Assembly (NCBI RefSeq): GCF_002443255.2
Contig: NW_019211458.1
Location: forward strand, 30,651,319 to 30,715,318
DNA length: 64,000 nt
Source: Varroa destructor
Taxonomy: Eukaryota; Arthropoda; Arachnida; Mesostigmata; Varroidae
Reading direction: 5' to 3'
In this document: positions 26,150 through 39,158 of the stretch, piece by piece
How positions within the stretch are numbered: the first letter of the stretch is position 1
Layout: each line of letters opens with the position of its first letter
Notes under the pieces: model-generated
The model's database searches: none
Seen by the model: the letters and a program-made list of their open reading frames with translations, nothing else
Told to the model about the DNA's origin: nothing
Position numbers and translations under genes: made by a program

Positions 26150-29100
26150 GCAATGTAATTCGATGTAGGCCCCTAAACGAGGCATCCGCTTCGACTGATG
26201 AGGCCGTCTTCGTGGGCGCAGTCGTTGCCGCCGCTCCCATGATTGCTGGTAGCTCTTTTCGTCTACCTGCCCCTTACATTGGCAATGTCTTGCTTATATG
26301 TCTAAGTTTCTATCGCTGTTGTATACAGAACGGAATTAGGCAGAGATTATGTTTTAGCACAGTTCTTACTGCACGAATTTGTACTATAATGTATTTGATT
26401 GCAGTTAGCACTAAGACTGACTGAGCTAACGGGCAGCGTCACAGCATCCGCGCCGGCATCGAGCAAGGCAAGAAACCGTCACGTTAACGACGAGTCGGAT
26501 CGTCGAATCAATGGTCGTTTAATAACAATTTAGCCGCGGGAGAGTTCCACTCATCTTATTGCTACCTGTCCTTTTATCGACATCAAAGAGACTGGATCAG
26601 AGTAGCAGTGCTTCATCAACACGAATGACAACGATGACAACAACAACACCAACAATATGCACAACAATCATAACGGTAGCTGACAAGCGACACCATTCGG
26701 CCACTTCTCCCAAAAGCTACAGCCCTGAAGTTTCTGAAGACTCTTCGTACATCAATCTACGATTTTCTTTTAGCTGCCATCGTGATAAGGGAACTTTGGA
26801 CCGTTAATAAATGATGAGGCGAGGATATAGAGCGAACAAGGAGAAGCCGCCTGAGATGTAACTGTTGGCGGCGCCGGGTTACACACGAAGCGTAGAAAAA
26901 GAGGAACACAATGATTTATAAACAGCATACAGTGAAAGAATAATTGGAACATACAGCGGCGACGTTGATGGTAGTGAAGGTCAGATAGTGAAGGTTAATG
27001 AAGTATGGGTTAGCCGTGAAGTCTGCGGACTACGATGAGAAACCTAGAGCAGACGCTAGAAATACACGATGTTAGTCAGAAGAAGCTGACAAAAAATGAA
27101 TAGAAGAATTGAAAAAGCATTTAACTTAACTTAAGGTTGAAAGAGATTATAGAAATGAGTATGACTTGAAGTTAAGCAGCGTCTGTTGGATATGGATGTA
27201 TATCCATTATTTTACCTAACAACAAAATCGACTTACTTTATCTCTACACGTACTTCATATGTATAGTCTAGAAACAACCATGGATGCTAATAAATACGAC
27301 TCTGTTGAAATATTAATAAATCATTTTTCTAGATATTCTAATGGGACGATTAAAATGAAATCAATTGATTTAAATTCATTTAAGTTGTGTCTAGGCCTGC
27401 TAGTGCCTGCACCGTAGAATAGCATAACATGAGCCTCGAGAAATCTATCTCTTCCGCTAACTGTTTTATGGTTATTCGACTGCTGCCAGGCGCGAGTTGC
27501 TGCCCTTCCATGTTCTCGTCCGTGACCACTGTCACAAACCTTCAATGATGAGAATCGACATCTATGGACTCCAGCACGTTTACTTCTTACTGGCTAACTT
27601 TTGCAGTCAATCTGCCACATCTGACAGAGAAGGTCTATGCGATTTATTTTACTTTTCACTCAAAGTCCAATGCACTCCCGATGCTCCATTTTGGAAAAAT
27701 CACAAAACGCTTAATAAATGTCTCTCTGATTCAGTCTCACTGTACAACTCAATATTGTTTCAGATTATTATGAAATTTTACCTGTACGTAACAGAAGTCC
27801 TATTCTTTTTACCAAACCAAACGCGGATCACAAGCAATTATCTAGTGGCGCGAAAATTCAAACGACTTCTTTATTTCCAATCGACCAGTTCTTCTCTATT
27901 TAGTCACTATCGTACCTCTTGCCATTCTCTCTTGTCAAACAACTCTTGTCGAGAAAGTGTCCAACACGAGCTAAATCCATACGCAAATGTTAGCTACCGT
28001 CGAAGTTGCAAAATTTTTTACTAGAATAGACAGGTGTAATTCATCTTATGATGAGCCAGCCTCATGTCAGCATTAGTTCAGCGTGAAGTTTCATCTGCGT
28101 TCATCTGGAAGCGCTCTTCAAGGTGCGAAAAGTTCGGTGAAGACGATATCAGTAACGGTCAAATAGCACAAGAAGTTATTGGCTGTAGCGTTTGAGATTA
28201 AACGTAACGGATATATGGTAGTAAATAGCCACCGAAATAGAGGCTAGCTAAAAATGTTCTCTGACCTTTTTATCTGGTTCTATTCATGTAAATTCTGTTT
28301 ACACGAAGCCCACAGTGTCTAGGTGTCCTTTACTAATACGTTCAGCTGGTCACATCCTACGTATGACGCTAATAAAGTGGCAGAAAAACAGCTTAACTTA
28401 ATTTAAAACATAGAAATCTTATAAAGGAGAACGTTGCTTGTGGTTACGTTGAGTTGGTGAGCTCGAAGTGTTATACAATGGGCTAAAGACCGATCATGTT
28501 TGAAGTCACTACTAATCAGCTTGATAAAAGCTATTTTTTTATCGGATGATTATTATCGCATTTATTTTCATAAAAGCTGGTATATTAAATTTTCCTGCTT
28601 TTGTATACTGCATCACTGCTATCCAACTTATGCTGCACATAAGAATAAATGCTAGTTGATAAATAAATATGTAAGAAACAATACTATTACTATGATTATG
28701 AAACTGAAAGCTGGACAGTAGCTTCTGATTGAGTCTTAGAGCTCCGGGCTTCTAAAAATCGTAAACAATCTCATTCCGATTGTATATTGCCTTTTCTATT
28801 GCCCCTTTCTATTGTATTTTCTGAAACGATTCTAACATTGGAATATGCGCATAGTTCTACGGTCTGTCCGTTTTGCTTCATGGATAATTACTTATTGGCT
28901 GAAATGTACTCATTTAATATATAATTTAAAAGCTGAAAGTAACGATCATATACGTTAGTGTCAATTTAAGAAAAGTTTGTGTAACATAATGCTACGAAGT
29001 TAGAAACTAAGATGTAGATCATTTCGAATGCTAAAAACGCGGACTCACTGCCACTGCGTTGACAAGAGCAACGCGGTTTGCATTACGCATCGTAAACGCA

Positions 29101-32100
29101 CGGCGGTCATACGACATTGTACGCCCAAAAAACCATCTGGGATAGAAAGGAAAATGAAAAACCGTTCTTTTATCTAGCAATTCGCATTATGCTGCCAATA
29201 CTCGAGGCGGTTTTTTTTTGTTTATAATTTCGGCAAATTAATGATATCAAAATACGCCTTGTAATACCCCGAATTATTTAGAAATACTGTAGCAAAAAAT
29301 CACATTTTATTCGAAGTTCTGTATTAGTCGAATTAGGTGGAGGAGGATAGGCAGTTATTCAAAATCGCCCGCTTGGATTAATTGAAGCGGCAAATTTTGG
29401 AGCGTGAAGGTGAACTTGAAAAATAAGCATTCAAAGGCTATGAGCAATATGGCGTTCCTATTTCTGTGAAGTTGGTTCACTTCGCTAAGACGGCTGGCAA
29501 AAACGTTCGGCGTATCTGTTTTAAGAAAACGCATCGAAACTGAACGAATTCGGGTGCCGACAGGTTCGCGGAGAGTCACTCAAGGACGCCGAACGAACAC
29601 TACCATTGAGGAAACTTTAGAAGAAATAATGCATAGACTCGGCAAAAAAAATTAGCACACCCGCAGGTACGGACAACACAATTGTATCCGAAACTATCTA
29701 TTGAGCTGCTACAAACAAATCCGGTGCAAGAGTGATTCATTTTTTGTATGTATTTAGAAACACGCGCTTTTATTTTCTACATACTTAGTGTACACAAGTT
29801 TCTTGTACTACATGGGCAGCCATATACATACCTGCGATTGCCTTGTGAGTCGTTCCATTTAGAGCATAGATCGCCCCATATTTTCATGGACGCAACGCAC
29901 GAGTAGGTGACGCACGGCGATGGCGTCCGGCATTGTCATCAGGTACCCAGGCTGAATGCTTTCGATTGTCGTGCTAATCGTCCGAAAATCTCTTTTAGAA
30001 CTCGACATGACGAGCAACGTTGTTCGCTTTTTAACTAGTATGTCATAGTAGCCAATGCCCCTAATGATTATCGCAAGTACTGCCATCAAGTTACTCCCGA
30101 ACTTGATGAAATCAGCTGAGACAGCCATCAAATTCGATTTCTCTCCATGACGATGCTATTCTCAACGCCTGGTTTGTTCGGTCGGTGGTAGAGACTGAAT
30201 TATGCGACATCTATGTCGACTGCATTCTTCAGACGGGTTCGTGGTTCACTAAAGATTCGCTTAAGGCGCCCTTGCCTAATTTTCTCATCAACCTTCCATG
30301 ACTTTTTTTTAGCATCATGGCCACAACAATTCGACTACTGAGTGTTGATTTTATTAAGTAAGGAACGTTTCCGTCTTTGGAGCCGTTTGTTCCACAAAGA
30401 ACGCCAGTTGTTATTCAGAAGTTGCTCGAAAATCTAACCGCTTGTTGGCCAAAACCTATCGAATTCGTTCGTACCGACGTATGTATGATAAGGTTCGGCA
30501 AAAATGACGGATGCATCAACGTCAAGATGTACGTGTGTCAGGCCTGCTTGAAGCTATAGAAAGTAAACAGCGTGTCCAGCACACATGTGATTCCTACAAA
30601 CCGAGACCGAATCCGTCTGGACAGGAAAAAACATCGTGTAATTGTGACTTTAACGTAATGAAACGGCCGGCTCACTGTCACCAACAGTCATGACACGAAG
30701 CTGGTTGATTATTTATATATACTAAAACTATAGTAAAACTTGTTAAGCCGCTAACAACGACGCAGGTTCAAGCAGATTTACCGTCTTCTATACGCGAATT
30801 TTTTACCACAACAAATGTTGAGATATTGTGTTTGTTCTAATGGTATTGACTTGTTACTTAGTTGATATAATATCCAAGACCCGTAGGGAAATCAGTAACG
30901 TACGTTCTGGCCACATAGTTCCAATGCAAGACTTATGCTTGCTAATAAACTACGGCTTGGTTAAAGATGTACAAAATTCAACGCTGCATTTAGGCTTAAC
31001 AATGTTCGGGATCGAAGCAACGCAGCTCCGTGCTCACGTGCAGCTAGAACGGTTGTTGACGCTCCTTACTACGCAGTAATCTACTTCATTGGAACACTAA
31101 ACACGAATGGTGATTTAGGAGAACACTTTACCATTGATAAAGCAATAACTGTATGATCAAAGTGTACCCAACCCCATCTTTCTCATCATACTAAGTTGCC
31201 CATAATTTCCTAGGGAAGTGTATTGTTCGAAGGTTTTGTACTCGTTGTATATATCTCGAAAGACTGCGAACTTTCTCTTTGACCTGTTTCAGAAATCTCA
31301 TGCTCTACATTTAAAGCAGGTATTTAATGCTTGATTTATTTTAGTACTTACTGGCAAGAGATATCATACTCACCTTGAGGACGATATTTCGAACAGTGTC
31401 GATAGGATCAGTGTATTGTTAGGGATCTAAACAACATGAAAATAAACGAGCCGTTTTAATAGCCAGAATTCTAAAATATCAGTGAAATTGTGCTCCTCAA
31501 ATTTAGAAACAAGCAAGGGTCAAGAAGCAGCCCGAGACAATTATGCGTATGTTATTTTCTCTTCGAATCAGATGCCCTGTAAATTTGCTCGGATACATTT
31601 CAAATCGAAATGGACACAAAGGGTAAAATGTTTTCAGAGAGGCCGGCTTTTTCGCTACACCTTTATGAAGACCAGTACTAGGGGGCGGGCATTTTTAATC
31701 GCGTGCACTTTTTTTTTTAGGACTTAAGGAATAAAGGGCCTAGCTTCGTTCGTTATTTCAACATTGAGTACATGTCAAGTGCAGTGTCGTTGCAGTGTAG
31801 CTGGCTATGGCCATGAGTGGGCAAAATATATTTTACAAGAGCCATTCCTCAGGGTTTAGAGAAAACCGTCGTATAGTACTTAGCGAATTTATGTTGTTTT
31901 GATACAGAGTCCATTTGTTGTGTACGTAAAGGTGAAACGATATTAAGAGAAAAGACTGTATGGCCGTCGTGCCCTATTGAATAACCATGCATATGAATGG
32001 CATGGGGTATCGGCGAACGTTTGGTTGACATTTCGGCAGTCTCTATTGATTTTCGAAGGAAATCTTACACTCCAGAATTGCCGTTTTATGCCATTACTAT

Positions 32101-32919
32101 CGGTAGCGAAAAAGTATACGGCAGAAAGTAGATTAAGCTATGGTATCAGTTTGGATGCGCATTGAGAGCCATTGGCATCTTGGATTAGGCTTAAAGACTA
32201 CCTGCGTAAGTAACTTTGCTTACTATAACCTATCCGCAACAATAAACATCACAAAAATTGATCAAATATCTGATAGAACAAATGCAGAAATTAACTGTAT
32301 AGTTAACCAGTACTCGGTTATAAGATGAGCTTTAGCGCTTGGTGCCATTAGTTTTCTGATTTTGTGCATGTATATGGGGCACTAGGAGATAACTTTGCAC
32401 TTAGTTTTGTCTGGATTCTTTGACAGAGACTCCTCAACTTATAGATACAGATTACTAAACTTATCGCCGCAAGAAGCAGGAAAGATTTTTTGATTTAGAG
32501 GGCAGGTGCGAAGCACACCTACATACAGATAAATGTCCTTGTCTCTTAGGTCTCCTTGCAGAATCATCACATTCCATTTATCTTTGCCTACGAGATACTT
32601 CGTAATTTATGTCAAGGACCTTTTCGGCAGTGTGGTTACCATAGTGAACTATCACAGTATTGTACTTTTGTACAATTTGTACGAAGTGCTTTTGTAAGCC
32701 CGATGATAATCGTTAATTTTACGGTGTATCTGTAGACGTTTTAAGGCTATTTAACCAGTATTTTTTCGGCTTTTTAACTTCGATTTAGCAGAAACAATGT
32801 GAGAAACGCGGACACCCGTTTGAAAAGTCAATGATTTTCACAGGGAGACTTGCAACATTAACGTTCACAAAATACTAAATCCAGTGTGTATTCGTTTCGC
32901 TATACAGTTTCCTAAAATA

Positions 32920-32975
<56 letters not shown>

Positions 32976-35200
32976 ATCAAGCTCGTGCCAAAGGATCTGC
33001 TTGATCACTGGCTTTACCTATGACCTAAATACCTGACATTAAATAAAACGGTATGATCGATATATGATATGTGCTAGAGTTGTCAGCTCGAACTGCTCCT
33101 AATATTCAGCCTGCACTCCGATCGTCATTGTCGATACTAAGGGTAAGGTCATCTTTTACGACTCGATACGCTCGATCTCTCAATAAATCCTTAAAAGCTT
33201 CTTCACTTCAAGCACATTCTAGTGAGTATCCGCCGACGCAAAAATGGCTACACACTGGTGCCGCTCTATGCATAGTATACGCTCTATGCTGGTTGTTACA
33301 TGTATGTTTGTAAGATGTCGAAAGCTGCTTGGCAAGAGTGAATGAGCACTGTAGTAAGGCAAGAACTTCTGCCACCTCTCTCATAGTCTTATGACGATAT
33401 TTAAGTGGACGTAACGTACACAGGATATCAGAAATCAACGGCCGACAATAGGCCAATAAAGTATCAGGCCTTGTTAAAGCTCAATATATATCTACAGTAT
33501 AGATAAGCTACCAAATAATGTTGTGCCTTGTTATTTCTTACGATTTAACGTTTCTCACTTGTAGCGTTTCATCTTCCTTAGCTTGAACCGCGCTGTCGAT
33601 TAAAGGAAAAACGAAACAAAACAGATTTCCTTCGCGGAGGGGCATATTCTATCGACGATTCACAAAAATGTTCTCTTTTTCCTGCGGCGACCGCATAAGT
33701 CTGTTGTCGGCTGAGAGCGCCTATGAATTGAGCTTTAATAAAGGATGCAGATTAACTCCGTGGTAGAAGACGTTCTTTTCGATTCAGCTTAGCGATACCC
33801 CACTATTTATGTTCCACTAGCGATTAACGACAAACCAATTATAGGTGAACATGAATGTACGCCAATTCATACGATAACTGATTGAAAAAGGCACACACTA
33901 TAATATAGTACGCGGCTGTATATAAGATAAATCAATGCTACAATTCTAGTTCACCGTGCAATGCCATTGACACTGGTAGCAGTATTTTATTGTTCTGAAG
34001 GTTCTTTTAAGTGACACAATCTAGAAACAGTTTTTTTTATCCGTTAATTTTCTCTTCAGTATTACAATAGGTAGTTTCTCTTTGAAAAAGCCGGTTTTTT
34101 CACGTCCACTTAATTTCGCAATTTGTGATAGCCACCTGCATGACAAGCCAGTGTTTCTATCCGTCTCTTTTGTAATTGTGAGCTTAGGCGGGCATAAATG
34201 GGGGCAACGAATAAGATACAGTAGAGAAGAGTGCCTTTGACGATGAGCATTTGTTCAAAGCTCTGGTAACCTTGTCTTACTTTACTGTAGCTAAAAAAGA
34301 AAAAAAAATTTACGAAGTGGTTGTTTCGACGGGTTTATCATTTTTAATATTCAAAGGTAAAGCAGTGATTTTTATGGACTAGGAATCTTTTCTTTATATC
34401 CTTTGACCAAAAACAAAATTCATAATTTGCGCCTAGGAAATTTTCCTGTATAAAGTTACACTGGAAGAACACCACCAGGCAACGTAACAATAATCCGGTA
34501 TCTTCACCAAGCTTGCAACATCTATCATTCAAAGGTACAAAAAGCTTTCAGAGATGGCATAGCGGTAGCGCGTCCACGTACTATTCCCTTAGAAGAGTAG
34601 ATTATAAGGCTTAATGTCGATCGAAATACGACCAAGGGTATTTCTATTTGTGGTTAGTATCGTGTTTTCCACAATGTTGACAGATGTCGACAAAGTTCAG
34701 CTTCTTACGATCTAAATAAGAAAATTCTCCCGTCCCGGCAGAAGGGAGCCCTTGCGGCGATTTGGTTGCGGTGTTCCAATGCAATTACCAGTACGAGTAG
34801 GCAGGTAAAAGTTAAGAGAAAGAATCACTATTTCAACGGTAAAACCGAAGTATTCAGTGGGCAGTTTGGCCTATGATAGAAGAGAACGTCTGTTTCGCAC
34901 AGCCTTGTAACAACGGTTGACCACTAAACGTTTTCATCATTGACCTGCTCGTCGACATATTTGAAGGTGGTTCTAATGCTGTCAGAAACGCTCATACGGT
35001 CACTGCTATTGATTGCTCTTATAACGCTTTGTTTTACAAATGGTAACGCTCTACCCCGTTGGTGCCCCGACTAGATCCATTAGTAGTCAGTAGTAATTAT
35101 AGACGGTAGAAGAGGCTCAGCTGGATATGTCCAGGATGGTACCGTAAGTAAAATCACTTCTATGTTTCGAGTTTTACCTCAAGTATCGCCGTTATTGCAC
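26150..35200. other. No recognisable gene
   Basis: AT-rich DNA with an (AT)n tract at 32923. The 175-codon frame at 27497-28024 (plus; it has no ATG at its 5' end) is the longest unexplained frame here but is Ser/Leu/Phe-rich with AT-driven composition and no motif. The frame at 29859-30131 (minus) also lacks a match. Confidence 0.5.
32923..32969. repeat. (AT)n microsatellite, longest of the window
   Basis: About 23 uninterrupted AT units; likely polymorphic. Confidence 0.95.
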
Positions 35201-35210
35201 ACTACGTCTA

Positions 35211-35286
35211 TGCCCGGGTTCGAACCTGGATCATAACGTGTCCCTGAGGTTAGCATGCAAACACGTTACCCACTAAGCTTTCACGG
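35211..35286 (-). repeat. tRNA-derived SINE-like repeat, copy 1
   Basis: Reading the minus strand gives an A-box-like TTAGTGGGTAACG and, about 45 bases on, a perfect B-box GGTTCGAACCC, the internal promoter of RNA polymerase III. The anticodon arm does not fold well, so a working tRNA is unlikely. A diverged relative lies at 48795-48876 on the same strand. A run of 15 G follows at 35295-35309. Confidence 0.55.
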
Positions 35287-35294
35287 AAAAGACC

Positions 35295-35309
35295 GGGGGG
35301 GGGGGGGGG
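35295..35309 (+). repeat. Poly-G tract, 15 bases
   Basis: An uninterrupted G run directly beyond the 5' end of SINE-like copy 1; rare in AT-rich DNA. Confidence 0.95.
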
Positions 35310-38300
35310 ACACTGCCTGTCAGTGAACTTCGGTTTGCTCTTTCAATTCCTTTGGAAAATTGGAATCTACCAAAATTATATTTTTATGTTCCCAGTCAAA
35401 ACTTGTCAATCCGCCACCTATTGAACATCCCGTTAGTATTGTAGAGGACTGTTTATATTCGAACCTCCCTCCAAAAAAAGCGGAACCATACATGGTATGT
35501 ATACTGGTCGAATTATTATTTTAAATAGATAATTTATGCATACGTTTACTAAACTAGATGTTTAAATTTAAATACAATCTCATAGATGAATACGATATAG
35601 CAATTATGTAAACATTAAACAGCTTGAAGCAAATTTGATTTAAAAAAAAAGTACGTTTTGTCAGGGTCTGTCTAATAAAACACCTGAAAGTTAATATAAT
35701 AAATGAAACTAAAAAACTACGTTTTGTTAAAAAAAAAATACTTTCTAGGGCGAGAGCTCTTTTTTACAAAGAAAGATTCAGCCACGGCCATATATATATG
35801 GTCCACCACTCAGTGAACGCGGAGACATTTTTAGCAATTAGATCTTTTCGGATTCGGAACAATAAAGGCCTCTACAACCAACAGCTTGCTTTTCAATAAG
35901 TTCAGGAAAATATTACAAGTTTATGGCGATCTATACAGGTTATGTTTGTGGGTATCTGTGCAGACTTATGGTCAGTGTGTGCCCATGCACATACTGCATG
36001 CGATGGGATGCAAAACGATAGGACCTGAAATAGTTAATGAAATGAACTAGTAAAGCGCTCAATGATCCCAAAGAGTAGAACTGTATAGGTGTACCTTTCA
36101 CGATCAGCTTTTCACAGTGGTTGGTAAATCTGTACCCTGCAATACTGCAGAGTATAAGGTCAAAGTTCTTAACTTCTATGCCAAGGATGAAAGAACTATG
36201 TTTGACGGGTATGGTTTCGATTTTCTATTCTTTTAAAACGCGTGTATCGACTGACGTGTCAAACTTGCCTTTGCCTATAAATATACCGTAGACCTCAATA
36301 ATGCTGACACTATAAACCACATGTCGAAAAAGTATTATCAACACCATGCGAGTAGATCTCTTGACACAGCTGTATGTGTAGGGGACTGTGCCTGCGTGTG
36401 ATGAGATAATACGACTTGAAGGGTAATGTCAAATCAAATTCAAGTGACAAAAGCCTTATATCAAGTATCTGTTCTATGACTGACCCCGAAGGACTAGGTG
36501 TGTATATAACTGGCTCCTTGCTTCGACTTCCAACGTTCATGACTAACAATACTAGTAATAGCAGTCACATGCTGTCCTTGGATCCTGCGCTGTTAAGTTT
36601 CGAGGATTAGGAAAGCGGCAAGGTTATGTAATATTCAATAGCGACATCTTATCGATAGTCACCTAAGTACGCAAAGATAAAGATTTGGGGATGAGAAACA
36701 TGATGAATAGCAAATAGCAGTATTTGTGTAGGAAACATCGTAGCAGGTCAAAGAAGGGAAAATTTTAGAAGTCCTTGTTCTTAGCATTTTGCCATTGGAG
36801 TTAGCTCCTTTTGTTGATATATATAATGTAAATGCTATTTGCTCTCTTTGTATAAATAAAGTAAAATGTATTGTGAGTTGGTTAAGTATTACAGTTAAGA
36901 ACTTTCAGGAACTTTTAAAATACGTCAGTTAAATATAAACTTTGCGTTTGTATCAGGCATCAGCTGTGACTTAGAGCATTTATATGGGAACAATCAGCTG
37001 GTTCTCCATGCCAAAGTCCCTATCACTCAAATACCATTTTCTTAGAAATGATGTATGTTACATATTATTAAATTCCAGCGTATGAAGATCAAAACAGTGA
37101 ATTGATAAAACATGAAAATGTTAGGGGTCGCTTGCCCATAAATAGATACTTACATTGACCAAAAGGTAAACCAATACGTAGAGATGTCCAAAATGATCAA
37201 TAGAAAAAAAACAATTAAGACAGCGTAAACCTCTTAGCATGCGCCGGTTTCCGTTGTAATACAGTCGACCTTCCTGTAAACAGTTCTAAAACATGTGGTA
37301 TCTTCAGAGCAATCGTTCAATTAAGGTCATCCGCAAGGTGGTTAACATTGCCTTCGATTACGCCCAGATGCCATGCTATCGACGCTCCGAGCCTGAAGCT
37401 TATTCAAAATACATACCTTTTTTCAACTGATAATTACGTACGCTATTGTGCTATGGGGCAGAACATCTTCTCAGCATTTTAATATGCTACCAACGATCCA
37501 GCGCTATGCCATTTGCGTTTGGATTATCAAGGTCCGCTGTCCTATGGAGCCCTTTCGCACACACAATTCGCATATTCATAGGGAACAGAACTACACTTGA
37601 TTTCCACTGGCGTCAATCCTTTGGATATCCTCCCAAAGGTAAGTATGGAACGCTATAAGCTAAACGTTACCTGAATGTAGGAAGTGAATTACCGGTGTTA
37701 TCAATGCTGACAATTCTATCCTTAGTTCTATGGGAATCTTGTTCCTTTGATGTCATCTCAGTACCGGAACTAAGGAGTGACGTTGGCGAGGACGACTTGG
37801 CCTAATTCAGTTAAAGTTGCTGAAAACGACAGCCAATGCTAATATTACCGAGATATACAGTTAAACAACTGACCATGCGCCATACGGTACAATTGTAAAA
37901 CAGTTCTCTTGATTATTATATTTTACACCCGTCTTAATTGGTTATAGACAATTTCAAATATTTTTGGTGCAAATAGGAATGATCCCTTCGGCTACCTGCG
38001 CTTTGTATCCATCGAACGAACAATGCAAGATGGATCACAAGACAACGCGATGCGCGGTCGTAGAACGGGCACCACGTTCTTAAGCTACATTCAGGCGTCT
38101 CATGGCCAAAAAATTATCGCCAAAATGCCCTCTTCCTAAAAACGATAGGACGATACATTCTTTGATTTGTATTTGTCAACGACTGAAACTACCAAAAGTA
38201 AAAAAGGCTCCCTTTGCCCGAAGGGAACCCATCAACTGGCAAAGACGTCATCTTCTTTGCACCTAGTCCGACCGGTGTACTTATTACGAATAATAAAGCG

Positions 38301-39158
38301 GCAATTTGCCCGCATTCTTTAATTGTGGAGTGACAAATGGCCGGAATCCGGGCGAGGCTGAAAGACTCCTAAAAAAAAAAAAGTTACTTCAGTAAAGCAA
38401 TATCGGCACTCAGGTTCTATTTTGATCTACATGACTTCGCTTAGTGGACAATCTGAGCTAATGTTGTTGAGAAATGTCGCGGTTAAATCCCTTCGATATT
38501 CCTAATTCGCAACGGCTCCTCTTGTCTTGAGCACGTCACCGTAAAAACGTGCACTACATTGACCTAGCCTATTGGCTTTTCTAAATATCTCGACTTCCAT
38601 TGTTGAGCAAAAAATCGCTTTCGTTATCTTCTATCAAAACTAACTACCCCCTGTAGGTGTGTTTCTAGCAAAAGTTTACGGGATCTCAAACAGGCAGCTT
38701 TGGTTCTAGAGAGGAGTTATTTTGACGCCGTGTCTCTCACTACACAATGCATCGTTTTCACAGTAGAACACCTGTAGGGCAAAACTGACTGAATGATGGT
38801 TGTGGCATTGTTTAGTGGCCATATAACAGCCGTGCTCGATGGTCCCATCGTACCGCAATGAAACTGGAGCTAAAATTAAATAGTAAAAAACAATAACAAC
38901 AATGTGACAGTATGTCACCGGCAAGGTCGTCATCGTAAGAACAACATACACCCATTACAATATATACCGAACAGGCGCATTTTCATTTATGCTTCATTAT
39001 GTATTAGCGCAAACCGTAACAACGCACTGCGTTCTCTACTGTTAATTGCGTAACGTGACTGAGCCTCGGCACGTATGTCTGTGCCGCTTCGATACTTCAG
39101 AATTTTTTCTCGTACCCAGCGCTATCAACAAAGTCTAGTGATTGTTTAATAGCGTGAA
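35310..39158. other. Upstream region of the 594-residue gene, no other gene identified
   Basis: Mostly AT-rich intergenic DNA with one possible exon (37446-37637). A TATATA occurs near 38960, about 200 bases before the start codon of the ARM gene, but no core promoter can be assigned with confidence. Confidence 0.4.
37446..37637 (+). CDS. Possible exon ending at a consensus donor
   Basis: An open stretch ends at CCCAAAG/GTAAGT (37638), a consensus splice donor. The only frame open up to the donor ends in IGNRTTLDFHWRQSFGYPPK. An acceptor-like TATGGGGCAG lies near 37463. No family recognised; the donor match alone can occur by chance in a window this long. Confidence 0.18.

Noticed and set aside
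27497..28024. 175-codon open frame, third longest of the window
   Set aside because: No ATG at the start of the frame, no motif, AT-driven composition rich in Ser, Leu and Phe, and it overlaps another frame; consistent with chance in AT-rich DNA.
29859..30131. Transposase or receptor remnant
   Set aside because: No catalytic or membrane motif could be matched in any frame.
34554..34625. Third tRNA-like element (A-box-like TAGCGGTAGCG)
   Set aside because: No acceptable B-box at the right distance and no similarity to the other two copies.
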